64,000 nucleotides of DNA from assembly GCA_965261925.1 (NCBI GenBank), contig OZ253486.1:3162001-3226000 (forward strand), in the 5' to 3' direction. The first letter of the stretch is position 1; every line of letters begins with the position of its first letter. Shown piece by piece: positions 44,656-53,929 of the stretch. Under the pieces are notes generated by a model. It was not told the DNA's origin. It saw only the letters and a program-made list of their open reading frames with translations, and searched no databases. Source of the DNA: Bin87 sp965261925. Its GTDB lineage: Bacteria; Chloroflexota; Dehalococcoidia; Lucifugimonadales; UBA3495. Position numbers and translations under genes: made by a program.

Positions 44656-46014
44656 CTACGCGTTGTGTCGCGAGTCAGCCGTCTGGGTAGCCGCTTCGGC
44701 CAATATGGCCGGGTGACTCAACCGTACCCTGGTCAGCAGCAGGCACCCAATGATTAAAAACAGCGCGCTCGCCCCGAGTAACGCAGTGTAACCGTACCCC
44801 GGGCCGAACCACACGGCCACCAGGTCGGGCAACGGACCGATCGCTTTGGCCCCTGCCGCGCCTACTAACGTGCCCAGGTTCACCACTCCCATGTGCTGCG
44901 CCTCTCGCCCCGGCGTCCCCAGGTCGTTGGCCATCGCCCAATGGGCGGTCAGAATTATACCCACCGCTCCGCCGACCACACTTGCCACTAGCACCGCCAA
45001 GAGGTAGGTGCTGACCCACATCATCGCGATTGTGGCCACAACCGCGATCGACGCGCCCACGGCAAGTATTGGTTTTCGCCCGATCCGGTCCGACAGCAAG
45101 CCCGACGGGTAGGTCGTGAGCACCAGCATCCCGCCGATCCCGATAATGGCCACCCCCAGCGCCTGCGCCGGATTTTCCACCTGCACCTTGTCCCTGAGGA
45201 AAAACAGCCCGTAGGTCGTGAAAATCACCACCGCCGCCATGAATGCGATGCGTGACGCTACAAACCACGGCAGGTCCGGATGCAGTCGCGCCATGCTCGT
45301 GGTCTCCGGGAATGCCATCGCGGCGCGATGGAACGTCGCCGCGGCAACTCTACCCACAATTCGCATGCGTCGGCGAATGGTCAACGAGGTGACCGTCGCC
45401 GAAACGAGTATGACCGCCGCAAACATAGCCAGAGTCATCCACAGCCAGTAGGCAGCGTCGGGAACCGCGTAATGGCCAACCATCAGCCCCGCCAGGGACA
45501 GCACGGTGGCTCCCCCCAATGCCTCCAGCAACGTTTTAATCGACGCTGCCTCGCCCATCCGGTTCGCCGGCACCAACTCGCGGATGCTGGCCAGGTACGG
45601 CGAATATGCGATGCCCGAGTTGATCTGGATGAATAGCCACACCACCAGCAAGCTGCTGTACGTAAGGGGTGTTGCCAGGGCGATCAGGGCCACCGGGATA
45701 CACACGCAGGCCCAGAGCATGTAGGGAAGCCGACGCCCCAGTCGCGACCTCGTACGGTCACTGGCCCAGCCAACCGGCACCTGCACCAACGCCGCCGCCA
45801 CCAGCCCGGCCAACCCCAACACGCCCAGCAGCGTGTTCTTGGCCGCCTCGGGAGCCACTTCAAGCACCAGAATGGGCAGGACAACCGTGTCCATCGCCAA
45901 TATGAAACCGGCCAGCCCGAAGCTGTAGGCATTCAATCGGACCAGCGCCCACTTTCCCCAGGTTTGCGTACCCGCCGCGGACTCGGGCAGTGTGCTGTAA
46001 CTGTATGCGTTCAC
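44656..46014 (-). CDS. MFS transporter, sugar transporter-like
   Basis: 452 residues from the GTG at 46014 (VNAYSYSTLPES); the open frame runs 25 codons upstream without a family-like start. Twelve segments; loops GWASDRTRSRLGRRLPYML (a doubled RTRSRLGRR typical of the GPH/SLC45-like branch) and GLLSDRIGRKPIL. SRLGRRLPYMLWA places it near sucrose or glycoside transporters. Converges with the upstream MFS gene; no enzyme gene accompanies it. Confidence 0.8.
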   Translation of the reverse strand: MNAYSYSTLPESAAGTQTWGKWALVRLNAYSFGLAGFILAMDTVVLPILVLEVAPEAAKNTLLGVLGLAGLVAAALVQVPVGWASDRTRSRLGRRLPYMLWACVCIPVALIALATPLTYSSLLVVWLFIQINSGIAYSPYLASIRELVPANRMGEAASIKTLLEALGGATVLSLAGLMVGHYAVPDAAYWLWMTLAMFAAVILVSATVTSLTIRRRMRIVGRVAAATFHRAAMAFPETTSMARLHPDLPWFVASRIAFMAAVVIFTTYGLFFLRDKVQVENPAQALGVAIIGIGGMLVLTTYPSGLLSDRIGRKPILAVGASIAVVATIAMMWVSTYLLAVLVASVVGGAVGIILTAHWAMANDLGTPGREAQHMGVVNLGTLVGAAGAKAIGPLPDLVAVWFGPGYGYTALLGASALFLIIGCLLLTRVRLSHPAILAEAATQTADSRHNA

Positions 46015-46267
46015 AGTGGCCTTATGAGTTCTGTTATTCGTCGTCTGATGAATCGGCCCTATGCTACAATGCGGCGGCCGGGGTATCAAACCCGGCTTGT
46101 CCGTATTTCTCTGGCGACTACACCTTCATGGACCGGTCAACGAGAAGTCCCACGCGGTCGGTTTCCATGACGGGTATGGCCTATCCGGGACGGGTTGGGC
46201 CCATCCAGGCGCCATTCCCGCTTCGCCGAGCGCATCCCTCACCGTACACTACAGAGGCATCCTCACC

Positions 46268-47296
46268 GTGCGTATTTGCTCATTGCTCCCCAGCGGCACC
46301 GAAATCCTTTTCGCACTGGGCCTGCAGGATCAGATCATAGGCGTTACCGACCTTTGCGACTATCCCTCGGAAGCCGCCTCGATCCGGGTCGTCTGCCGCA
46401 GCCGCATTGATCCCTCGATCATGTCCAGCGAAGAAGTCGAGGCCGAGATGCACCGCATCCTGTCCAGCGGCGAAAGCCCCTACGACTTGGACGTCGATTG
46501 GCTCCAGTCCGCGTCCCCCGACCTAGTGATCACCCAGGATCTTTGCTACTTCTGCGAAATCGACGCCGACACGGTCCACCGCGCCGTCGAACCCATTTCT
46601 GCGCCACCGACCGTCCTAAACCTGAACCCCCGGACTCTGGATGAAATCCTGGATAGCTTCCTGGAAGTGGGAGCGGCCTGCGGCGTCCCGGATCGCGCGC
46701 GCCTCCTCGAATCGGATCTCAAACAACGCATCGAGGCTGTGGCCCGCCAGATTGACCGGGCCCGTTCCCGGCCCGCGGTGTTCTCGGTGGAGGGCGTCAA
46801 TCCCCTCGTTATCGGCGGCCATTGGGTTACCGACCTGCTGCTACGCGCTGGCGGACGCTTGCCCGAAAGATTCGCCCCCGGCTGCCCCGCCGAGCGCATC
46901 TTCTGGGAGGATGTGGTCGCGGCCCAACCGGACAAATTCTACATCGACCTGTGCTCTTCCGACCTCTCCCGCAGCGTTCGCGAAATTCCCTGGCTCGCCG
47001 CCCAGCCCGGCTGGAACGACCTGCCCGCCGTGCGCTCTGGCGAAGTATACCTGATCGATCATAGTACCCTGAGCCGTCCCGGTCCCCGGGTCGTCGATGG
47101 TCTCGAACTGCTCGCCCAACTCACTCACCCTGACCTATTCGAAGGCCATATCCCACCGGGCAGCGTCCTGAAACTGGACCCGTCCGCGACTCAATTCGAA
47201 CCGGATTTCATCGGCCGCGCCTTCAAACCGTGGCCTAACACCGCTCCCATCGGCGCCCCGACGGCCGGCATGGCGATCTCTTCGCCCGCGGCCTGA
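46268..47296 (+). CDS. BtuF-like periplasmic-binding-fold protein
   Basis: 342 residues from the GTG at 46268. ICSLLPSGTEILFALGLQDQ is the start of cobalamin- and iron-binding type III substrate-binding domains, followed by GVTDLCDYP and LVITQDLCYFCEI. No signal peptide or lipobox is encoded, so it may act in the cytoplasm or be exported otherwise. Conserved Cys in TQDLCYFC resembles a subfamily of BtuF-like proteins. Stands alone, without permease or ATPase genes; a cobalamin riboswitch is not seen in the 250-base leader. Confidence 0.75.
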   Translation: MRICSLLPSGTEILFALGLQDQIIGVTDLCDYPSEAASIRVVCRSRIDPSIMSSEEVEAEMHRILSSGESPYDLDVDWLQSASPDLVITQDLCYFCEIDADTVHRAVEPISAPPTVLNLNPRTLDEILDSFLEVGAACGVPDRARLLESDLKQRIEAVARQIDRARSRPAVFSVEGVNPLVIGGHWVTDLLLRAGGRLPERFAPGCPAERIFWEDVVAAQPDKFYIDLCSSDLSRSVREIPWLAAQPGWNDLPAVRSGEVYLIDHSTLSRPGPRVVDGLELLAQLTHPDLFEGHIPPGSVLKLDPSATQFEPDFIGRAFKPWPNTAPIGAPTAGMAISSPAA

Positions 47297-47361
47297 CTAT
47301 CTGGCATTAGTGATATTGGGCGGGTATAATCATCGCCAACCTAACCGGGGGTAGATGTACA

Positions 47362-47850
47362 GTGGTTAGTCACGATGAGTTTCGGCAGGCCATGTCAAAG
47401 TTTGCGACTGGGGTAACGGTTATCACCACGCTCGACCCGTCGGGCACTCCCCACTCGATGACGGCCAACGCGTTCACTTCGGTTTGCCTGGATCCGCCGA
47501 CTCTTCTCGTATGTGTGGCCCATAACACCATCACCTACGGGTACGTAGAAGCGCAACAACGCATCGGCGTCAACGTGTTGCGCGAGGAGCAGGAAGAGCT
47601 TGGCCGGTACTTCGCCCGCCGCCCTGAGCAGCGGGAAGGTAACCCGGACTATTCGTACACCATGGGAACCCACAACGTGCCCGAGCTCGACGGTTCCATG
47701 GTCTTCTTCAATTGCGACATCGTCGGCTCACACGTTTACGGCGACCACACCATCTACGTGGGCGAAGTGCAGGAGATGAAAAGCGGCGATGGCGACGCCA
47801 ACCCATTGATGTTCTACGACAGTCACTGGTACCATCCCGCCCACGAATAA
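47362..47850 (+). CDS. Flavin reductase-like domain protein
   Basis: 162 residues, GTG start with GGGGGT upstream. FATGVTVITTLDPSGTPHSM with TANAFTSVCLDPPTLLVCV is the FMN-binding core of NAD(P)H:flavin reductases that feed two-component monooxygenases. Ends with HTIYVGEVQEM and FYDSHWYH. The next gene is a luciferase-like oxidoreductase, so the two may work together. Confidence 0.9.
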   Translation: MVSHDEFRQAMSKFATGVTVITTLDPSGTPHSMTANAFTSVCLDPPTLLVCVAHNTITYGYVEAQQRIGVNVLREEQEELGRYFARRPEQREGNPDYSYTMGTHNVPELDGSMVFFNCDIVGSHVYGDHTIYVGEVQEMKSGDGDANPLMFYDSHWYHPAHE

Positions 47851-47888
47851 CCCGCCGGACCGCAGCTCGGTTCCAACCATGAAACCAT

Positions 47889-47913
47889 GAGGGCAGGCGC
47901 GGAACCTGCCCTC
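47889..47913 (+). terminator. Hairpin after the flavin reductase gene
   Basis: Stem gagggcagg / cctgccctc with a seven-base loop, no T-run, between two genes on the same strand. Confidence 0.5.
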
Positions 47914-47969
47914 TGGCGTACCGACCTCGGAAAACCCATACTTTACCCGCTCGTCGCGCAAGAACCGCC

Positions 47970-48938
47970 ATGACCACCTCTACCAGCAACCTTGCCAATG
48001 GCGACGCGCTGCACTTCGGCGCCAGCATGGCGCTTCCCGCCAGTCGCACCGCCGAGCAGGCGCGCCTCATGGAAGATCTCGGCTTCGAATACATGGGAGC
48101 CGGAGAGCACTTCATGCGCGGCCGCCCGCCCGGACCGACCCACGCCGCCCTGCCGTTGCTCGCCGTCGCTGCCGGCGCAACCCAGCGGATGCGCGTCGTC
48201 ACCTCGGTCACCCTGGCCCCTTTCTACCACCCCCTCATGCTGGCCCGCATGACGGCCACCCTGGACATCGCTTCCGGCGGTCGGTTGACCTTGGGCGTCG
48301 GCGTTGGCGGCGAGTTCCCCATGGAATACGAGAACGCCGGCCTGGACATCCGCCGCCGTGGCCGCCGCACCGACGAATGCTTGGACGGTCTCCGCCGTCT
48401 CTGGACCGAGGACTCGGTCACCCTCCATGGCCGCCACTACACGTTGGATGAAGCCGCCATCAACCCCAAGCCCGAGCAGAAGCCGCACCCTCCTATCTGG
48501 GTCGCCGGCCGCCGTGACGCTGCCATGCGTCGCGCTGTCCGATATGGAGACGGCTGGCTGCCATACTTCTACAGCCCCGACCGCTATCGGGACAGCGTGT
48601 CCAGGATTGCCGCCTTCGCCGAGGAAGAAAACCGCGACATCAGCGACTTCCAGTGGGCATTTTTTCCGTACATCACCCTGGCGCCGACCGAGGAACAGGC
48701 AGCCCATGTTGCCGCCGCAGCCCTCGGAAACCAATACCTCTACGGCGGCGATTTCATCAACATCGTGCGCCGCTATTGCCTGCTGGGCACGCCCAGGATG
48801 TGCATCGAAAGGTTGGAAGAGTACATCGACGCCGGCGCTCGATATATCATTTTCAGTATCGCCGCGCCGCGCGAGGACCGCCGCCGCCATCTCGAAGTGA
48901 TTGCTAAAGATATCGTCCCCCACTTCCGCGGACGCTGA
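47970..48938 (+). CDS. Luciferase-like (LLM) flavin-dependent oxidoreductase
   Basis: 322 residues. TIM-barrel flavin enzyme: FGASMALPASRTAEQARLME, EHFMRGRPPGPT, the SVTLAPFYHPLMLARMTATL segment and GRLTLGVGVGGEF. Ends IFSIAAPRED and DIVPHFRGR. Uses FMN or F420; no F420 genes are present, while a flavin reductase lies upstream, so FMN from that partner is plausible. Substrate unknown. No clear ribosome site before the ATG. Confidence 0.88.
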   Translation: MTTSTSNLANGDALHFGASMALPASRTAEQARLMEDLGFEYMGAGEHFMRGRPPGPTHAALPLLAVAAGATQRMRVVTSVTLAPFYHPLMLARMTATLDIASGGRLTLGVGVGGEFPMEYENAGLDIRRRGRRTDECLDGLRRLWTEDSVTLHGRHYTLDEAAINPKPEQKPHPPIWVAGRRDAAMRRAVRYGDGWLPYFYSPDRYRDSVSRIAAFAEEENRDISDFQWAFFPYITLAPTEEQAAHVAAAALGNQYLYGGDFINIVRRYCLLGTPRMCIERLEEYIDAGARYIIFSIAAPREDRRRHLEVIAKDIVPHFRGR

Positions 48939-48978
48939 TTTCACCCGCATATTGTTGACAAAAAACGTCGACGTCTGT

Positions 48979-49010
48979 GCCGATGTTGTATAATGACCTT
49001 TGACATCGGC
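48979..49010 (+). promoter_or_regulatory. Promoter -10 inside a palindromic operator-like site
   Basis: GCCGATGT and ACATCGGC, perfect eight-base arms 16 bases apart, enclose a consensus TATAAT (48989-48994). A TTGACA lies upstream at 48956 but the spacing to TATAAT is 27 bases, so the -35 is uncertain. Such a palindrome over the -10 would suit a repressor for the radical SAM gene that follows. Confidence 0.5.
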
Positions 49011-49067
49011 ATCAATGTCTAAGTAACAACCGCTCCTGTCCCTCAGCTTCGGAGTAAGTGAGCTAAA

Positions 49068-50915
49068 ATGAGCGTTATTGAACTGCTCGATACTAAATTC
49101 GACGGGACACCCGCTACTCAGTCGCCGGTTTCCATTCGGCCTCATGGCGACCGAACCCGACGGGTGATGATGGTGCAGCCTGCATCAGCAGGCGGCAACT
49201 TCGAATACATCGCCATCCCCCGCCAGGGCATGCTGTTTCTCTCCGGAGCCCTGGCCCAGTGGGACGGCCCCTACGTCTACGAACGCGATATCTGGTTCGA
49301 AGATCGTCTGGGCCGCATGGATCCCGACACGGACCTCGACAACATCGATATCCTGATGCTCACGTCTCTGATCAACGAGACGCCCCGCGCGTATGAACTC
49401 GCTCGGCAGGCACGGGAATTCCACCCCGAACTGGTGATTCTCGGCGGCGGCCCCCAGATGAGCCCTCTGCCCGAAGAAGCCATTGCCCGCGGCGGCTTCG
49501 ACGCCATCGTCAACCGCGAGGGCGAGGACATCATCGGCCAACTGTGTGACATCCTGCTCACGTGGCGCGATGACCGCAAATACCAGTACCTCGAGCGCGT
49601 GGCCGGAATTTCCTTCATGCGCGACGGGCACGTGACGCAAACCCGTCGCAAGGGCCTCGTCGCACCCGACTTCGTGCCCCTGCCTGACTTCCGTTCCATC
49701 CGCGGCCTGTCTCCCATCAATCCGATGGCCGGCGGCGTGTTGGAAACCGTGCGCGGCTGCACCGAAAACTGCTCGTACTGCCAGGTCATCCAGCAGTTCC
49801 TGGGTTATCGCCTCATCGATCGCGACACCGAGTTCCGGCGCCTCAAGCAATTGGAGGAACTCGCCGCCGACGGTCTGATCCATACCGGCCGCAACGGCAA
49901 GTTCAACGTCTTCATTTCTGACGACCTCCATACTCCCCCGCTGCGGGCCGTGAAGTTCCGCAACGAACGCTTGGAACGCCTCAAGGGTTGGGCCAGCCGC
50001 ACCACTTCCATGAACATGATCTGCCAGGCTCGCGCCGAGATCGGTCAGGATGATGAGTTGGCCGACGCCCTCCTGGATGCCAACGTCAAGATGCTCTACC
50101 TCGGCGTCGAATCCAACAACGCCGAAAGCCTCGCCGCCGTTCGCAAGCGGCAGGAACCCGGCCAGATGCAGAAGGATCTGGTCCACCTTAACGAAACGGG
50201 CTTCTCCGTTGTCGCCATGACCATCATCGGTCTCCCTTACGACACCGAGGAATCCATCATGACCTTGGCCGACTGGGTGACCCAGCACAGCCGGTACCAG
50301 ACCGCCAACCTCCTCACGCCGTTGCCCGCCACTTCCAACTGGGACCTGAAACCTCTCAACGCGGAAGGCGGCCCGTTGCAGGAGGGCGAGATGCGGCCCT
50401 ACGAGCTCTATACCGGCCGCCAATTGGTCCACGAGGACGATCGCTGGAGCATGGCCGAGAGCCGCGAGCTGTTCGACAATTACACCGCCAAGCTCACCTC
50501 CATCGACGCTCTCTATGGTCGTATCTTCCGCATCCTCGGCAATTATCGGCTTCGCCAGGCCCGCGGCGTGCAGGACCTTTCCGAGGCCACGGAGACCATG
50601 CGCAACTGGTCCCACCAGGTGGAACAGGCCGGCAAGGAACTCGGAGAAAACCTCAACCTGCGCGTCACCGAACTGTCCGATACCCTGCGCTCGGTCAGCC
50701 AGCCCCTGTCCAACATGGGCTCCGACTTCATGGACAATCTCAGGACCAGGATCAACGAGACCTCGGAGGCTCTGCGGGTCTACGCCGAACGGGCCGACAG
50801 CGGGAGCAAAGACGTCGCCACCGGCATCTCCAACCGCGTCGGCGAAGTGACCGAGATGCTCAACGGCGTCCTCGATTCGGCCACCCATCGGCGCAATCCC
50901 AACCAGGCCAGATAG
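49068..50915 (+). CDS. Radical SAM protein with a cobalamin-binding-like N-terminal domain and a helical C-terminal tail
   Basis: 615 residues. Residues 30-200 form a B12-binding-type Rossmann domain but without the DxHxxG cobalamin motif (NFEYIAIPRQGMLFLSGALA). Radical SAM Cys231, Cys235, Cys238 in RGCTENCSYC bind the 4Fe-4S cluster; HTGRNGKFNVFISDDL and MIGLPYDTEES-like (IIGLPYDTEESIM) belong to the barrel. After about residue 490 follows an unusual amphipathic helical tail (DLSEATETMRNWSHQVEQAG, then LGENLNLRVTELSDTLRSV) like an apolipoprotein or methyl-accepting coiled coil. Reaction unknown. Its stop is one base before fabF. Confidence 0.87.
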   Translation: MSVIELLDTKFDGTPATQSPVSIRPHGDRTRRVMMVQPASAGGNFEYIAIPRQGMLFLSGALAQWDGPYVYERDIWFEDRLGRMDPDTDLDNIDILMLTSLINETPRAYELARQAREFHPELVILGGGPQMSPLPEEAIARGGFDAIVNREGEDIIGQLCDILLTWRDDRKYQYLERVAGISFMRDGHVTQTRRKGLVAPDFVPLPDFRSIRGLSPINPMAGGVLETVRGCTENCSYCQVIQQFLGYRLIDRDTEFRRLKQLEELAADGLIHTGRNGKFNVFISDDLHTPPLRAVKFRNERLERLKGWASRTTSMNMICQARAEIGQDDELADALLDANVKMLYLGVESNNAESLAAVRKRQEPGQMQKDLVHLNETGFSVVAMTIIGLPYDTEESIMTLADWVTQHSRYQTANLLTPLPATSNWDLKPLNAEGGPLQEGEMRPYELYTGRQLVHEDDRWSMAESRELFDNYTAKLTSIDALYGRIFRILGNYRLRQARGVQDLSEATETMRNWSHQVEQAGKELGENLNLRVTELSDTLRSVSQPLSNMGSDFMDNLRTRINETSEALRVYAERADSGSKDVATGISNRVGEVTEMLNGVLDSATHRRNPNQAR

Positions 50916-50916
50916 C

Positions 50917-52176
50917 ATGACGTCCAGCGGCGACTCCGGCAGGAGAGTGGTGGTCACGGGCTTGGGGATGATCAGCCCGTTGGGTCTGAACGTTGGCGAC
51001 ACCTGGTGCGCCGTCGCCGCTGGACAGTCTGGCATCGACTACATCACCGGCTTCGACGCCGAGGCGTTCGATACCCGGTTCGCCGCTGAGGTCAAGGGGT
51101 TCGACCCCGAGAACTACCTCGAGCGCAAGGAAGCCCGGCGCATGGACCGGTTCGCCCAGTTCGCCGCCGTGGCCGCCCAGGAAGCCTGTGCCCAAGCCGA
51201 ACTCAAACCTCGCGAAATGGACCGTTATAGCGTCCACGTCGTGGTCGGCAGCGGTATTGGCGGTATATCCACCCTCACCGAGCAGCACAAGGTGCTGCTG
51301 GACCGGGGACCCCGCCGCGTCACCCCGTTCCTGATCCCCATGATGCTCGCCGACATGGGTTCCGCTCAGGTCTCCATGGTAACCGGCGCCATGGGCGCCA
51401 ACTACTGCATCACATCTTCCTGCAGCAGCGGCGCCGACGCTATCGGCGTCGGGTGGGACCTGATCCGCCACGGCAAGGCCGAAGTTGTCCTCGCCGGTGG
51501 CGCAGAAGCGCCCGTAGCCCCATTGTCCGTCGCCGGATTCAACGCCCTGCGCGCCCTGTCCCGGCAAAACGATAACCCCAAGGGGGCCAGCCAGCCGTTC
51601 AATCGAACCCGGGACGGCTTCGTCCTAGCCGAAGGGGCAGCCATCATGGTCCTGGAGAGCGTGGAACACGCCGCCGCCCGCGGCGCCGAACCCATCGCCG
51701 AACTGCGCGGCTACGCGGCCACCAGCGACTCCCACCACCTAACCGAACCCAACCCCACCGGGCAGAGCGCGGCCACTGCGGTGACTGAGGCTCTGGCCGC
51801 CGCCGGACTGCAACCCACCGACGTCGATTACCTCAACGCCCACGGCACCTCAACGCCCTTGAACGACTGGCACGAAACCAAGGCGCTCAAGTTGGCCCTC
51901 GGTGATGAGGCGTACCGCATTCCCATCAGCAGCACCAAGAGCATGACCGGCCACCTCCTCGGCGCCGGCGGGGCGCTGGAAGCCGCCTTGTGCACCAGGG
52001 TTCTCGCCGAAGGTCTGATGCCGCCAACCATCAACCTCGACGACCCCGACGACGAGTGCGACCTGGATTACGTTCCCAACGCCGCGCGATCGGGCGACGT
52101 TAACGTCGTGCTCAGCAATTCATTCGGGTTCGGCGGTCACAATTCCGTGATCGTTCTGACCCGGCCCGGTCTGTGA
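50917..52176 (+). CDS. fabF: Beta-ketoacyl-ACP synthase II
   Basis: 419 residues. Elongates fatty acids by condensing acyl chains with malonyl-ACP. Catalytic Cys169 (ITSSCSSGADAIG), the two His residues in NAHGTSTPLND and KSMTGHLLGAGG and the C-terminal SNSFGFGGHN loop are all present. Packed between the radical SAM gene and recJ with overlaps of about one and four bases, so a polycistronic unit is likely. No other fab gene is nearby. Confidence 0.95.
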   Translation: MTSSGDSGRRVVVTGLGMISPLGLNVGDTWCAVAAGQSGIDYITGFDAEAFDTRFAAEVKGFDPENYLERKEARRMDRFAQFAAVAAQEACAQAELKPREMDRYSVHVVVGSGIGGISTLTEQHKVLLDRGPRRVTPFLIPMMLADMGSAQVSMVTGAMGANYCITSSCSSGADAIGVGWDLIRHGKAEVVLAGGAEAPVAPLSVAGFNALRALSRQNDNPKGASQPFNRTRDGFVLAEGAAIMVLESVEHAAARGAEPIAELRGYAATSDSHHLTEPNPTGQSAATAVTEALAAAGLQPTDVDYLNAHGTSTPLNDWHETKALKLALGDEAYRIPISSTKSMTGHLLGAGGALEAALCTRVLAEGLMPPTINLDDPDDECDLDYVPNAARSGDVNVVLSNSFGFGGHNSVIVLTRPGL

Positions 52177-53870
52177 CCTCCACTCGGCACATTCCCCCGT
52201 CCAAGCGCTGGCTGCTTCCGCCCCGGCCTGACGGCCACCGCCTCGCGTCCGATCTGTCGGTTCCTGCCGTCCAATTGCTCCTGTCCCGCGGAATCGGCGA
52301 CGATGCTGCGTTGGCCCGGTTCTTGGACCCTCCCGACGTACCGTATTCGCCCGATTCCCTGCCCGGCATGGACCTGGCCGTGCCCCGGCTCGCCTCCGCA
52401 GTCAACTCCGGAGAAACCGTCGCGGTCTTCGGCGATTTCGATGTGGACGGCATCACCGGCACCGCAATCCTCTGCGAAACCCTGCAACGCCTCGGAGCCA
52501 GGGTGATCCCCTACCTGCCCGATCCCGTTGCCGAGGGCCATGGCATGACCCCACTGGCGGTTGAACGCCTCATCTCCCGTGGGGCATCGCTCATCGTCAC
52601 CGTCGATTCCGGCGTCAGCAATGCGGCGGAGGTCGCTCTCGCCAATCAGCAGGGTACCGATGTCATTATCACGGACCACCACGTGCCCCCTCCCCAACCG
52701 CCCGATGCCGTGGCCATCGTCAACCCCAGGATGACCGGCAACCGGTATCCTTTCCCCGATCTGTGCGGCGCCGGTATCGCCTACAAGCTCGCTGCGGCCC
52801 TGTTGCGCCATCTTGGCCAACCTGACGACCCATCCCTGCTGGAACTCGCCGCCCTCGGCACCATCGCCGACCTCGTGCCATTGCGCGACGAGAACCGACA
52901 CATCGTTCGGAAAGGACTGGACCTCCTCCCTTTCACCACTCGGCCCGGCCTGCGTGCTTTGCTGCGTCGGGTAAACCTCGCCAACCGTCCCATCCGCGCG
53001 GAGAACGTTTCATTCCAGATCGCCCCCCGGCTCAACGCCTCCGGTCGGATGGCTCATCCCGAAACCTCGCTCAACCTGCTCCTCACCGGCGACGAACGCG
53101 AAGGCGAGGCGCTCACCAGCCAGTTGGAACAATACAACGCCCGCCGCCGCGACCTGACAACCCGTTCCGTGGACATCGCCATTGAACAGGTCATGGCTTC
53201 CTCGCCCCTGCCGGCGATCATCATCAGCTACGACGATGCGTATACGCCCGGAATCAACGGGCTCGTTGCCGGACGCCTGTCCGAACTGTTCAATCGCCCG
53301 TCCATCTCCTTGGCCCGCGCCGACCCCGACCACCTCGTCGCCAGCGCCCGCAGCTCTGGTGATTTCAGCCTCATCAACGCCATCTCCCAATGCGACGATC
53401 TCCTGGTCCGCTATGGCGGACACCAGGCCGCCGCCGGCTTCACCGTCCGCAATGACCTCTACGCCGAAGTCGTGGACCGGCTTACGGGCATCGCCAACGC
53501 GCAGATGGGTCTATTCGGACCTGAGCCTTCCCTGGAAATTCACGCTGAGGGTACCCTGGACGAACTGCTCAGTCCCTCAATGGCGGAGCTATGCGCCCGC
53601 CTGGAACCCTTCGGAAAGGACAATCCTGTTCCCCGCTATTTGACGCGCCAGGCTCGAGTCCTCAATTCGGGATATGTCGGCGCCAACGGCCAGCACCTGA
53701 AGCTGCACGTCAGTAGCGGCAGCCGTTCCATCGACGCCCTGGCGTGGAATTATCCCGGTGAATGGGGCGGCTACGACACGGTTGACCTCGTCTTCCAACT
53801 CGCCGAGGACAGCTATCGCGGCGAGCGCCGCAACTACCTGCGCGTGGACGACCTCCGTCCCGCAGCGTAA
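52173..53870 (+). CDS. recJ: Single-stranded-DNA-specific exonuclease RecJ
   Basis: 565 residues, GTG start overlapping the fabF stop as GTGA. 5'-3' exonuclease of mismatch and recombination repair. DHH-family motifs: GDFDVDG (87-93), DSGVSN, ITDHHVPP and the second half with YGGHQAAAGF; also the LCGAGIAYKLAAALL segment. The usual REGYG motif is here EGHGMT. Ends with a normal OB-like domain (LKLHVSSGSRSIDALAW). Confidence 0.94.
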   Translation: MTSTRHIPPSKRWLLPPRPDGHRLASDLSVPAVQLLLSRGIGDDAALARFLDPPDVPYSPDSLPGMDLAVPRLASAVNSGETVAVFGDFDVDGITGTAILCETLQRLGARVIPYLPDPVAEGHGMTPLAVERLISRGASLIVTVDSGVSNAAEVALANQQGTDVIITDHHVPPPQPPDAVAIVNPRMTGNRYPFPDLCGAGIAYKLAAALLRHLGQPDDPSLLELAALGTIADLVPLRDENRHIVRKGLDLLPFTTRPGLRALLRRVNLANRPIRAENVSFQIAPRLNASGRMAHPETSLNLLLTGDEREGEALTSQLEQYNARRRDLTTRSVDIAIEQVMASSPLPAIIISYDDAYTPGINGLVAGRLSELFNRPSISLARADPDHLVASARSSGDFSLINAISQCDDLLVRYGGHQAAAGFTVRNDLYAEVVDRLTGIANAQMGLFGPEPSLEIHAEGTLDELLSPSMAELCARLEPFGKDNPVPRYLTRQARVLNSGYVGANGQHLKLHVSSGSRSIDALAWNYPGEWGGYDTVDLVFQLAEDSYRGERRNYLRVDDLRPAA

Positions 53871-53929
53871 GCCCACTGGCTCAACGCCCGTTTGCCGCCG
53901 GCGAGGCGGGGCCGCGCCCGGCTCCAGGG

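Noticed and set aside
46015..46267. Cobalamin riboswitch in front of the BtuF-like gene
   Set aside because: I looked for the conserved B12-box core and did not find it; only a possible -10 and short GC stems.
47943..49145. 400-residue open frame on the minus strand
   Set aside because: Antisense of the luciferase-like gene and its downstream promoter region; no motif.
49185..51035. 616-residue open frame on the minus strand
   Set aside because: It lies entirely opposite the radical SAM gene and fabF start. It has no ribosome site or family motif and reflects codon bias of the GC-rich plus-strand gene.
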